This document shows positions 23,912 to 31,621 of a stretch of DNA of 34,464 bases, piece by piece. The position numbers were made by a program, and so were the translations under genes. Numbering within the stretch: the stretch's first letter is position 1; each line of letters opens with the position of its first letter. The stretch lies in assembly GCA_910576955.1 (NCBI GenBank), contig CAJTJB010000011.1:1-34464 (forward strand), given 5' to 3'. This stretch comes from an uncultured Alphaproteobacteria bacterium. GTDB lineage: Bacteria; Pseudomonadota; Alphaproteobacteria; RF32; CAG-239. A model generated the notes under the pieces. The model did no database searches, was not told where the DNA came from, and worked only from the letters and a program-made list of their open reading frames with translations.

Positions 23912-24337
23912 ATGGTCAATTCTGTTATTCTGCCGCCGGATTATACGCCGAACACCAAAGAAGAATATATGAACGAAATGCAGTTGGAATATTTCCGCTT
24001 AAAGCTGCTTGAATGGAAAAAGGAACTGCTCGCCCAGTCAAACGATACGTTGGATGATTTGCGCCAAGGCGGATTAAACCAGCCCGACGATGTGGACCGC
24101 GCCTCTCTGGAAACCGACAAATCCATTGACTTGCGCACCAAAGACCGCGCCAGAAAGCTGATTATGAAAATTGACGAAGCGCTGGAGCGCATTGAAGACG
24201 GCTCTTACGGCTATTGCGAAGAAACCGGCGAAGAAATCGGTATCGGACGCCTGATGGCGCGCCCGATTGCGACCCTCTGCGTTGAGGCGCAGGAACGCCA
24301 CGAGCGTATGGAAAAAACCTACGATGACGAAGCCTAA
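23912..24337 (+). CDS. dksA: RNA polymerase-binding transcription factor DksA (alphaproteobacterial, reduced zinc site)
   Basis: Binds in the RNA polymerase secondary channel and, with ppGpp, adjusts stable-RNA and amino-acid promoters. The product is 141 aa. The coiled coil carries the tip motif Asp59-Asp-Val-Asp62-Arg-Ala64 (DxxDxA type) needed for activity. The zinc finger of E. coli DksA has CxxC...CxxC; here it reads Cys102-Glu-Glu-Thr105 ... Cys123-Val-Glu-Ala126, so half of the ligands are missing. Variants of this kind are usual in alphaproteobacteria. ARPIATLCVEAQERHERME is also typical of that class. AAAAGGAG lies before the ATG. It overlaps maf by 14 bases, so the two are probably translationally coupled. 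Confidence 0.95.
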   Translation: MVNSVILPPDYTPNTKEEYMNEMQLEYFRLKLLEWKKELLAQSNDTLDDLRQGGLNQPDDVDRASLETDKSIDLRTKDRARKLIMKIDEALERIEDGSYGYCEETGEEIGIGRLMARPIATLCVEAQERHERMEKTYDDEA

Positions 24338-24917
24338 CGACAACATCGGCGCCAAAGACTTTATTTTAGCCTCCGGCTCGCCGCAGCGCCGCCGCCTGCT
24401 GGAGCAAATCGGCTATCTGCCGAAAGACATTCACCCCGCGGATATTAACGAACAGGTACAAGAGGGGGAAACGCCGCTGCGCTATATTCGCCGCATTGCC
24501 CGTGCCAAAGCCGAAGCCGTTGCCGCGCTCTGCCCGAATGAAAACATCTTAAGCGCCGACACGGTCATCGTTGCCGGACAGAAAATTATTCAAAAGTCTG
24601 CAGACAGCGAGGCGCAAACCAAAGTAATGCGCCTGCTCTCGGGGCGCACACACCGCGTCATCACCTCTGTTTGCCTCATCGCCAAAAACGGCAAAATCAG
24701 CCAGCGCACCGTCACCACCAAAATCGCTATGAAACACTTAACCGAGCAGGAAATCGAAAATTATATTGCCTCGGGCGAGTGGGTGGGCGTTGCAGGCTAC
24801 AAGATTGAGGGCATACTCGCGGGCTTTGTCAAAAAGATTATCGGTTCATACACGGGCGTTATCGGCCTGCCTTTGTATGAAACCAAAAATATGTTAAACG
24901 GAATCGGCATAAACTGA
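24324..24917 (+). CDS. maf: Maf-family nucleoside triphosphate pyrophosphatase
   Basis: House-cleaning enzyme that hydrolyses non-canonical or modified nucleoside triphosphates to monophosphates; in other bacteria it also affects septation. The 198-aa product starts at the ATG at 24324, inside the end of dksA. Motifs include LASGSPQRRRLLEQIG, the binding loop at about residues 15-30. Asp79 in LSADTVIV is the catalytic acid. LLSGRTHRVITSVCL and SGEWVGVAGYKIEG follow. The substrate subclass (dTTP/UTP versus m7GTP) is not clear from motifs alone. It is followed after 48 bases by rng, an arrangement common in alphaproteobacteria. A further upstream in-frame start at 24267 would lie deep in dksA and is unlikely. 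Confidence 0.94.
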   Translation: MTKPNDNIGAKDFILASGSPQRRRLLEQIGYLPKDIHPADINEQVQEGETPLRYIRRIARAKAEAVAALCPNENILSADTVIVAGQKIIQKSADSEAQTKVMRLLSGRTHRVITSVCLIAKNGKISQRTVTTKIAMKHLTEQEIENYIASGEWVGVAGYKIEGILAGFVKKIIGSYTGVIGLPLYETKNMLNGIGIN

Positions 24918-24965
24918 CTCTACGCCGGTTAAACCAGCAACCTTAAGGAAAAGGAGCAACCAAAA

Positions 24966-26135
24966 ATGATAAAAGCAGATACTATCGTGTACGAAAAATC
25001 AGGCAATGATGCCTGCTTGGCGCTGTTAGATAACGGACAACTGCGCGAATTTACCGTGTTTAATGAAAACGGCGCAGCCGAGGGCAACGTTTACCTCGGG
25101 CGCATCGAGAAAAAAATCAATTTATCCGAAGAAAAAACCGGCTTTATGGTTAACATCGGTGATGACAAAGAAGCGTTTATGAACGCGCAGGAAAAAGGGC
25201 TGCTGGAAGTGAATATGACCGAGGGTCAGTGCGTTGTCGTGCAGGTGCAAAAAGAAGCGCGCGCCGACAAAGGAGCAAAGCTCGTGCGCGCCGTTCAAAT
25301 CCCCGGCACTTATTTGGTTTATCGCCCGTTCGGCAGCTATATTGACGTTTCCACCAAAATTGCCGATGAGGAAAAAGCCGAAGAGCTGCGCCGCGCCGTT
25401 ATGCAAAATGTCGGCACCAGTCAAGAGGGCTGGGTAGTCCGCACCGCTGCGGCAGAAGCTGATATTAATGTTGTGGTGGAAGAAATGAACGAGTTGCGCG
25501 GCGTATATGACAACATCCGCGTCAAAGCCCGCTCCGCCTCTGCGCCGGCATTGCTTTTTGCCAAAGAAAACCCGCTGTTTGAGCTCATCCGCCGTTATAG
25601 CGATACGCTGCAAACCGTGGTTGTAAACGACCATAATTTGGAAGATAAAGTCAAAGCCGTCTTCTCGGGAGATGTCAAGTTTGATAGTGACCCGTCCGAA
25701 ACATTCGGCATTCAGGATATGTTGCAAACCGCGATGGAAAAAACGGTTAAGCTTCCCTCCGGCGGTGAGATTCACATTGAAGAAACTTCCGCGTTTGTGG
25801 CAATAGACGTTGACAGCGCAGGAATGGTTGCCCGCGGTCAGACCGACAGCTTAAATCAGGAAGCCGCACAAGAAATCGCGCGCCAAATCGTTTTGCGCAG
25901 TCTGGCGGGCAAAATTATCATTGATTTCGCAGGCTCGACAGAATACCGTTTTATGCGCGGCGTGATGGATACCTTAAGCGAAGAGCTTGCCGGAGATCCG
26001 CAGGGAGCGCACGTTTTGGGGCTGTCCAAAGCTGGCAACGTCGAGATTTTGCGCCGCCGCAAACAGCCGACTTTATTAGAGCGTTTTTCCGCCGAATGCC
26101 CGACCTGCCGCGGCACCGGACGCGTGGAGCCGTAA
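24966..26135 (+). CDS. rng: Ribonuclease E/G family protein (RNase G type), 389 aa
   Basis: Endoribonuclease that cleaves single-stranded RNA, acting in rRNA 5' maturation and mRNA decay. An N-terminal S1 domain (about residues 35-115, with EGNVYLGRIEKKINLSEEKT) carries the RNA-binding fold. The catalytic core has AIDVDSAG with Asp281 and Asp283, and IIIDFAG with Asp320, matching the magnesium-binding aspartates of RNase E. The protein ends with CPTCRGTGRVEP, the zinc-link cysteines. At 389 residues it is much shorter than E. coli RNase G (489), as is usual for the compact alphaproteobacterial form. GGAAAAGGAG precedes the ATG. yacG begins 1 base after its stop. Confidence 0.93.
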   Translation: MIKADTIVYEKSGNDACLALLDNGQLREFTVFNENGAAEGNVYLGRIEKKINLSEEKTGFMVNIGDDKEAFMNAQEKGLLEVNMTEGQCVVVQVQKEARADKGAKLVRAVQIPGTYLVYRPFGSYIDVSTKIADEEKAEELRRAVMQNVGTSQEGWVVRTAAAEADINVVVEEMNELRGVYDNIRVKARSASAPALLFAKENPLFELIRRYSDTLQTVVVNDHNLEDKVKAVFSGDVKFDSDPSETFGIQDMLQTAMEKTVKLPSGGEIHIEETSAFVAIDVDSAGMVARGQTDSLNQEAAQEIARQIVLRSLAGKIIIDFAGSTEYRFMRGVMDTLSEELAGDPQGAHVLGLSKAGNVEILRRRKQPTLLERFSAECPTCRGTGRVEP

Positions 26136-26136
26136 G

Positions 26137-26340
26137 ATGGGGGAAGAAAAGGCAAACGCAACCCCGTCGGCAGATGTGGTGAAAGTCCACAAATGCCCGA
26201 TATGCGGCAAGCTGACGGATAATGCGAAATACCGCCCGTTTTGCTGCAAGCGCTGCGCCGACATTGACCTCGGCAACTGGTTCGGCGAGGGCTACGTCAT
26301 AGAGGGCAAAGCCCCGATAGACGAAGAAGAAAGCGAATAA
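26137..26340 (+). CDS. yacG: DNA gyrase inhibitor YacG
   Basis: A 67-aa zinc-ribbon protein known in E. coli to bind GyrB and inhibit gyrase. The four zinc ligands are Cys20 and Cys23 (CPICG), Cys36 and Cys40 (RPFCCKRC). The DLGNWFGEGYVI block is the family signature. Its ATG lies 1 base after the rng stop, so it must be translated by coupling or from a site inside rng. As the last gene of dksA-maf-rng-yacG it completes a conserved alphaproteobacterial cluster. Confidence 0.95.
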   Translation: MGEEKANATPSADVVKVHKCPICGKLTDNAKYRPFCCKRCADIDLGNWFGEGYVIEGKAPIDEEESE

Positions 26341-26723
26341 AACACCCCTCCCCCTTGAGGGGGCTCGCTCTTTAAATCTCCTCCCCCCACCGCGGGAGCT
26401 CGCTCTTTAAATCTCCTCCCCCCAGCGAGGGGGAGGTAAGGGAGAGGGGGACAACGTACCATCCGAATCCCCCACACAAGCAATGCAAGATAACTCCATT
26501 ATATTGCGAGTCATTGCGAGGCTTACAACGTAAGCTGTGGCAATCTCAACCCACAAGAGCCTATTTTCCTCCCCATCCCCTACCCCCTTCCTCCGCGGGA
26601 AGGGGAAACCCTTGCCGCAAACACCCCCTCCCCCTTGAGGGGGCTCGCACTTTAAATCTCCTCCCCCCTGGCGGGGGAGGTAAGGGAGAGGGGGACAACG
26701 CACCATCCGAATCCCCCACACAA
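26341..26723. repeat. Tandem pair of GC-rich palindromic repeats, locus 3
   Basis: A block starting CTCCCCCTTGAGGGGGCTCG, continuing CTTTAAATCTCCTCCCCCC and GGGGGAGGTAAGGGAGAGGG, and ending CCGAATCCCCCACACAA occurs at 26342-26479 and again at 26621-26723. The first copy has an internal duplication of GCTCGCTCTTTAAATCTCC (about 26363 and 26398). Between them lie an ATTGCGAG palindrome and a module (26567 on) shared with 30626 on. The gap carries no gene; short minus-strand frames in it are repeat translations. Confidence 0.8.
26513..26544. repeat. ATTGCGAG...GGCAAT palindromic element
   Basis: Outer arms ATTGC/GGCAAT enclose an inner perfect stem GCTTAC-AAC-GTAAGC. A partial second ATTGCGAG lies directly before (about 26503). 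Palindromes with ATTGCGAG and GCAATC ends are dispersed repeats in many bacterial genomes. Confidence 0.7.
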
Positions 26724-26761
26724 AAAAACAAACTATACGCACAGAAAAAGTAAAAAACGCC

Positions 26762-29254
26762 TCACCGTTCCGCCCCCGAAGACGCCATCGCCATAACCTG
26801 ACTTTGTGCAGATTGCGCCGGTTCATTCGCTTTCTCTGCTTCTTTTGCCGCCATAGCCTTTGTCAAATCGTAAGTTTTACCATCAACATTCGCCAACACC
26901 GTACCATTTGGCTTATACGTAACCGCCATTCCGTCCGGATAAACCATCTCCGCATTTTGTTTCAACATCAGTGCTGTCAATTCCGCATCTTCAAAGTTTC
27001 CGCGGCGATACGCCATATCATCCATAAACTTCGCCATATACGCCATTTTTTCGTCATCGGTCTTAAGCCCTTTGCCGGAGAGGTATGCATCAACCTCTTT
27101 TATTTCTTGGAGCGAAATTATCCTGATTTTATCTTCGTAAATTTGCGCCTCAAGTTCGGGCGTTTGTGCCAACGCTCTGTTATGCCGTTCAACCTCGCCT
27201 AACACATCTTCGGTTGATAACGTATCCAGCAAATCGCGGCAATGGGACATATCAACCGTCATATTATTGCCGATATACACATCTTTGAGCATATTCTCCG
27301 AAACGCGCCGATATGCGGACTCTTCTCCTTCCAAAATTTTTATTTGTTCAGATAAAGGCTGGCAACTGAAATACCCTTCGCTCGCAGATGCCGCATCCAA
27401 CATCTGCCTCCGATAACCGTCTACCCGTTCTTCATGCCAATATTTGGATGAGGCATCCACAACCCGACGCACGCTGGCTGAATCATTCGGGTCAAAACCA
27501 TGTTCGATAACAACTTCTTTCAACCCCGAAAAACTTTCCAACACCCCCTCAACCGGCATTTCTTCATGAACTGTAACATACGATTCAGATAATCCTCTAA
27601 TCGCCAATTGTTCCCAAATATCCTCTTCTATCGTAATATCTTTCTCAATGTCTTTCCAAGCCGAAACAATCACATCCGCAGATTTTTCACTAACCACACG
27701 ATACTCTGCATCCTTAATCAAACCGGTTTCATTAATAATCTCCTTAAAAGATTTTTCGGGCTGATTAAGGCTGTCTTTCAGTTGTTCAACCGATTTAGCC
27801 AATGTCAACTGCACAGACACCGCGTCATTAAAACCATATTTTTCAAAAAGTTTGGAATAATCACCGCCATTTTCAACAGTCGAACCGATTTCCGGACAAG
27901 CATCAAAAAAATCACTTAACGAATAACTATCCGAGCCTTGAATAACTATTGCACCTTCCTTGCTCAAATCGTCAATATACGCATCAAACGGCGGACGTTC
28001 GCCCTCGCCTTTCCAGTTAGCGTATTCCTTAAGCATATCGCCCATACTTTTATTTTCCGACACATACAATTTTTCAATTCCGCGCGATTGCAAATAATCC
28101 GCAAGTAAAGGCTTGTTTTCTTCCGGCAATATTTTATAGTCTACTAAAATATCAGATACTTTTTTCCTTTTGCTGAAATACATTGTATTGATGCCAGCCT
28201 CTTTGAGATAAGCGCTAAATTCCGGACGCGTTTCTTTATCAAGTTCATTATAGCTCAACATTAAGTTTCCTAAAGTATAGTCCCTTTTAACTGATAAATT
28301 TTCAATTCCCTGCTCTTTAAACAAAGTATACTGATATGCCGCGTGCAAATATTGCGCCGCATTTGCAACAGTTTCCGTCAAACGGTCATTTTTAGCACTA
28401 TTGATTGGCGATATATAAAGCTCGCCGCTCCCATCATAATTCCAGTGGTCTTTATGCACATTTTCATGAACAAGGATATTTGCCTGCGCTATCGGATTTC
28501 CCCGCTTATATTCAGAAAGATAATCGTCTGAAATATTCTGTTCGTGCGGAAGATATTTGTGAAACGTAATATCATTGCTATTAGGACTGAAATACGCCAA
28601 AGCACCATCATACTTTAAATTATCCTCCACTTTCACCTTTTTTATCCTGCTGCGGTCAATCAGCTTATTTGCCTGTTCCGGTGTTTTCTGAACCTTGCTT
28701 GTTTTAAAAAATGCCAGTTCTCTCACTAAACCGGCATATTCCTTCTGAAACCTCAAACGTTCTTCCGCCGGCAATGTCATATCGTGGCGTTTGGTACGCA
28801 CTTCAAAACTTCTGCAAGCCCCAGTTCCCCAATTGCCGATATAAAAGGTTTCATCGCTATTACGCATTTTATTCAATATCTCTTGCGGAGTTTTTTGATT
28901 TTCAGGCAAGTCTTCGGCATTATAAAACATCGGCATCTGAAGCTTTGCGTAAATTTCATCTGCTGTTAGAGTGTTCCCTTCAGGCTCTTTGGCAGCTTTA
29001 GCATCCCCGCGTAAGGCATCCGCCAGTTCTTCCCGTTCTTCCATTGGCGCATTTTCCGCACTGAAAGGATTTGGCACTGCTTCGCTTTCCGCCTTTTCCG
29101 GCGCGGCAACCTCAATCTGATGTTCAGGCACAGCATTTTCGGCTTGTTGATATGCCGCTGTCGTTTGCATAACATTAGGCATCAGCGACAAAACCGTCAT
29201 AGTTCTCAATGCCGCTGCCTCTGCCTGCGCTTTCATATCCTTTTTTAACGACAT
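26762..29254 (-). CDS. Putative zinc metallopeptidase (HExxH family) with tandem 38-residue repeats, 830 aa
   Basis: Larger paralogue of the protein at 3447-5249. HENVH is at residues 263-267 (LVHENVHKDHW), then DRLTET with Glu294, 27 residues after the second His. VYIGNNMTVDMSHCRDLLDT starts at residue 659. Between these, a GIE-type unit repeats at Gly316, Gly354 and Gly392 (GIENLSV, GINTMYF, GIEKLYV), an exact 38-residue period, with a degenerate fourth near 434; the smaller paralogue has one unit. The N-terminus (MSLKKDMKAQAEAA...SLMPNVMQTTAAYQQAEN) matches the paralogue near QQ..AEN but is not a normal signal peptide. The ATG at 29254 is chosen because it has GAGG upstream and a promoter that would make the GTG at 29278 leaderless. 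Activity is inferred. Confidence 0.75.
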   Translation of the reverse strand: MSLKKDMKAQAEAAALRTMTVLSLMPNVMQTTAAYQQAENAVPEHQIEVAAPEKAESEAVPNPFSAENAPMEEREELADALRGDAKAAKEPEGNTLTADEIYAKLQMPMFYNAEDLPENQKTPQEILNKMRNSDETFYIGNWGTGACRSFEVRTKRHDMTLPAEERLRFQKEYAGLVRELAFFKTSKVQKTPEQANKLIDRSRIKKVKVEDNLKYDGALAYFSPNSNDITFHKYLPHEQNISDDYLSEYKRGNPIAQANILVHENVHKDHWNYDGSGELYISPINSAKNDRLTETVANAAQYLHAAYQYTLFKEQGIENLSVKRDYTLGNLMLSYNELDKETRPEFSAYLKEAGINTMYFSKRKKVSDILVDYKILPEENKPLLADYLQSRGIEKLYVSENKSMGDMLKEYANWKGEGERPPFDAYIDDLSKEGAIVIQGSDSYSLSDFFDACPEIGSTVENGGDYSKLFEKYGFNDAVSVQLTLAKSVEQLKDSLNQPEKSFKEIINETGLIKDAEYRVVSEKSADVIVSAWKDIEKDITIEEDIWEQLAIRGLSESYVTVHEEMPVEGVLESFSGLKEVVIEHGFDPNDSASVRRVVDASSKYWHEERVDGYRRQMLDAASASEGYFSCQPLSEQIKILEGEESAYRRVSENMLKDVYIGNNMTVDMSHCRDLLDTLSTEDVLGEVERHNRALAQTPELEAQIYEDKIRIISLQEIKEVDAYLSGKGLKTDDEKMAYMAKFMDDMAYRRGNFEDAELTALMLKQNAEMVYPDGMAVTYKPNGTVLANVDGKTYDLTKAMAAKEAEKANEPAQSAQSQVMAMASSGAER

Positions 29255-29286
29255 AACATCCTCGTCCTTGAGTTCCACATAACAAT

Positions 29287-29315
29287 ATTATACCTTTTTT
29301 TCGCGGCTGTGTCAA
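29287..29315 (-). promoter_or_regulatory. Perfect consensus sigma-70 promoter of the 830-aa HExxH gene
   Basis: On the minus strand TTGACA (29310-29315), a 17-base spacer and TATAAT (29287-29292). It starts just 6 bases below the stop of the M20 peptidase gene, so the gene is independently transcribed. It is the third perfect TTGACA-N17-TATAAT in this window. Confidence 0.85.
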
Positions 29316-29320
29316 TAATA

Positions 29321-30427
29321 TTAGCGCTGCGCCAGCCCTTTCAGATATTCAATCTGAATCTTCGCAAGCTCCTCAACGGATTGCAAAACCACACACTCGC
29401 CGTCGGCGTGCATTCCCTCGCCGGTTCCGGAGTGCATAATCACCGTTGCGCCCTTTTCCGCAAACAGGCGCGCGTCCGTTGCCCCGCCGATTTGCACAAA
29501 CTTAATCCCGCGCCCCATCACCTTTTCCGCCAACGCTTTATACGCTAAAATCTGCGGGTTGTCTTCGCGCATCACCACCGGCGTGGAAACCGAGACGATT
29601 TCATATCTCACCCCCGGCATTAAAGCTTTTTTGAGGTTTTCCTCCAACCCTGCAACGGTCGAATTTTCCGTTAAGCGGAAATCCAACAGCGCATAGGCAT
29701 TGCCCGAGATGATGTTGGAAACTTCGCCGCCGCCGATTTTTGCCGCGTGCATTGTATCAATCCAAGTGTTTTCGGGCTTGCCGCTGTTAATATCAAAATA
29801 CGGATAATCTTTGCGCAAGTTGGCAAGCGTTTTCATCAGCATTTCGTTGGCATCCAGACCGTCCCACGGGGTTGAGCCGTGCGCCTGCTTGCCCTCGGCG
29901 AACAATTTGACAAACACCGGATTTTTGCATTTATTGATAATCTCGCCGATATCGCCGCCCACATCATTATCCAGCACCACATCGGCATTAAGCTCCGGAT
30001 AGCGCGAAAGAAACGCGTGCGTGCTCTTGCTCCCCTGCTCTTCGTCGGTAGAAAGGATAACCGCGAATTTAACCGGCAGTTTGTGTTCCAAAACATAATG
30101 CATCGAGTTCATCGCAACCGCCGCAAAAGACTTCATATCAAGCGTCCCGCGTCCATACATCTTCCCGTCTTTGATAACCGGCGCAAACATCTCGTCTGCC
30201 GCTTTCACCACGTCAATATGCCCGAGCACCAGCGCATTTTGCTGCATATCGTCATTATTGGCAATATAAATCACCGGACTGGCGTCTGTAAAACGCTCGA
30301 TTTTCACCACGGCGTCCGTTCCGGCAAAATTCGCCTTGATATATTCCAAACATTTGTCAATCTCTTCGGCATTGCCCGTTTCGGTTTTAAAACGCACCAA
30401 ATCTTCAATTGTCTTAATCAAATCCAT
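29321..30427 (-). CDS. M20-family metallopeptidase/deacylase (ArgE/DapE/CPG2 type), 368 aa
   Basis: Zinc-dependent amidohydrolase with an M20 core and inserted dimerisation domain (about 175-285). Metal and catalytic residues are visible: His70 and Asp72 in GHIDVV, Asp97 in GRGTLDMKSF, Glu129-Glu130 in STDEEQGS, an Asp in VVLDNDVGGD, and His340 in GMHADGE. The dimerisation-domain His that reaches into the active site is in GKQAHGSTPWDG. The substrate cannot be assigned: ArgE, DapE, a peptidase or an acyl-amino-acid deacylase are all possible. No signal peptide, so cytoplasmic. AAGGA lies 9 bases before the ATG. Confidence 0.9.
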   Translation of the reverse strand: MDLIKTIEDLVRFKTETGNAEEIDKCLEYIKANFAGTDAVVKIERFTDASPVIYIANNDDMQQNALVLGHIDVVKAADEMFAPVIKDGKMYGRGTLDMKSFAAVAMNSMHYVLEHKLPVKFAVILSTDEEQGSKSTHAFLSRYPELNADVVLDNDVGGDIGEIINKCKNPVFVKLFAEGKQAHGSTPWDGLDANEMLMKTLANLRKDYPYFDINSGKPENTWIDTMHAAKIGGGEVSNIISGNAYALLDFRLTENSTVAGLEENLKKALMPGVRYEIVSVSTPVVMREDNPQILAYKALAEKVMGRGIKFVQIGGATDARLFAEKGATVIMHSGTGEGMHADGECVVLQSVEELAKIQIEYLKGLAQR

Positions 30428-30483
30428 CTTATTAATCCTTTCAACAAAATTTCCGCCATCATACCCCTGTTTTATAAATAAAC

Positions 30484-30514
30484 CTTTAAAAAAATATTCC
30501 CTTTTAATCTTTTT
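30484..30514. repeat. 31-bp direct repeat, left copy
   Basis: Starts CTTTAAAAAAATATTCCC and ends TTTTAATCTTTTT. It is identical to 30746-30776; the two copies bracket the composite palindromic repeat at 30574-30722, with 231 bases between them. Confidence 0.9.
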
Positions 30515-30573
30515 CCGCTTTATTCCTCTCTCCCTTTTTTTATCCCAACAAGTTGAGCGTCATCCCTCGAATC

Positions 30574-30630
30574 GTTGCAGGTGGCGCTGCCACTCAAAGG
30601 ATCTCGTGCAACAAGAGCATCCATATCCTC
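30574..30630. repeat. Dispersed 57-bp repeat, copy B
   Basis: GTTGCAGGTGGCGCTGCCAC, then TCAAAGGATCTCGTGCAAC. The outer ends GTTGCA/TGCAAC and inner GTGGC/GCCAC are inverted repeats. It is nearly identical to 22455-22511. Confidence 0.75.
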
Positions 30631-30722
30631 CCCATCCCCTATCCCCTTCCTCCAGGGGAAGGGGAATCCCTTGCAACACACACCACCTCCCCCCTTGGCG
30701 GGGGAGGTAAGGGAGAGGGGGG
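30626..30722. repeat. GC-rich palindromic intergenic repeat, locus 4
   Basis: TCCTCCCCATCCCCTATCCC, AGGGGAAGGGGAATCCCTTG, then GGCGGGGGAGGTAAGGGAGA. The same series of modules occurs at 26567-26700. The gap 30428-30827 has no gene apart from these repeats. Confidence 0.75.
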
Positions 30723-30745
30723 AAATAAATCATCCTTATTTCTAA

Positions 30746-30776
30746 CTTTAAAAAAATATTCCCTTTTAATCTTTTT
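30746..30776. repeat. 31-bp direct repeat, right copy
   Basis: Identical to 30484-30514 over 31 bases. It lies 52 bases before the SH3-domain gene and may overlap its promoter region. Confidence 0.9.
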
Positions 30777-30827
30777 TTAACCCCGCCCGCCTAGACTGGT
30801 AAAAAATAATCTGATAAAGAGGGAAAA

Positions 30828-31316
30828 ATGCGCTCCATAGTTTTATCATTGCTCATCGCCGTATTTGCCGTAAACGCCAACGCTGCAATCATTGAACTGT
30901 CGCCCAAAGAAACACGTTTTGCCGCCATGCGTGCCAACAAGGTCAACGCTCGTTCCGGTCCGAATATGCGCTACCCGATAGAATGGATTTACCAACAGCA
31001 AAACTATCCGGTCGAGATTATCGCTGAATATGAGCAATGGCGCAAAATCCGCGACCACGAGGGCACAGTCAGCTGGGTAATGAAAAACCTCTTGACCAAC
31101 GCCCGTTACGCGCTTGTCACCGAGCCCGGAGAAAACAACGTTTACGACAAAGACAGCCTGAATTCGGAAGTCATTGCCCGTGCCGAAGACGGCGCCATCG
31201 GCAAAATCAAACGCTGCACCCCCGCGTTTTGCCTTTTAGAGTTTGAAAACAAGACCGAAGGCTGGATGCAGCGAAGCGTCATCTACGGCGTTAAAAAAGA
31301 CGAAGAGATAAAATAA
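30828..31316 (+). CDS. Secreted bacterial SH3-domain protein, 162 aa
   Basis: A signal peptide MRSIVLSLLIAVFAVNANA is followed by a mature periplasmic protein. Residues about 32-90 form a bacterial SH3-like domain: RANKVNARSGPNMRYPIEWI, then EYEQWRKIRDHEGTVSWVMK. A second, more diverged SH3-like unit spans about 103-155 (NSEVIARAEDGAIGKIKRC, ENKTEGWMQRSVIYGV). Such proteins usually bind cell-wall peptides, and related alphaproteobacterial proteins are common. Two cysteines in KRCTPAFC may form a disulfide. GAGGGAAAA precedes the ATG. The gene appears monocistronic. Confidence 0.88.
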   Translation: MRSIVLSLLIAVFAVNANAAIIELSPKETRFAAMRANKVNARSGPNMRYPIEWIYQQQNYPVEIIAEYEQWRKIRDHEGTVSWVMKNLLTNARYALVTEPGENNVYDKDSLNSEVIARAEDGAIGKIKRCTPAFCLLEFENKTEGWMQRSVIYGVKKDEEIK

Positions 31317-31594
31317 GCGCACGCCGATTCCGACTCGCAAAACATTTACAAAATAGACAAAATATTAACACTTGGTTAACAAGATATTTCATTTTGGTTA
31401 ATATCCTCAAGTCTGCGAGTCGCGCCTTATATTTTTTAAATCTTTTAAATTCCTTATCCAGACTCGCCTTTCAGGCATTTCGCGCTGAAAATTAACCATT
31501 TATATACAAAAAAGTTCTTTACATTCCAAAGAGCGTATGTTAAAAATCAGACAAGGTGTGTTTAAACGCCGGTTTTGTGTATAGAGGACGCTCT
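31317..31594. other. AT-rich intergenic region upstream of the Cys-rich repeat gene
   Basis: No gene seen. It holds two TTGGTTAA direct repeats (about 31373 and 31395) and GACTCGC arms (about 31330 and 31464) with an opposing GCGAGTC (about 31418), which could form a large stem or act as protein-binding sites. A weak promoter candidate is TTTACA at 31518 with TAAAAA 17 bases later. No terminator for the SH3 gene is evident. Confidence 0.4.
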
Positions 31595-31621
31595 ATGGCA
31601 ACTAAAGGGAGAACATATATT

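Noticed and set aside
26341..26723. CRISPR-like array
   Set aside because: Repeat units are long, modular and palindromic with unequal spacing, spacers are not unique, and no cas genes are in the window.
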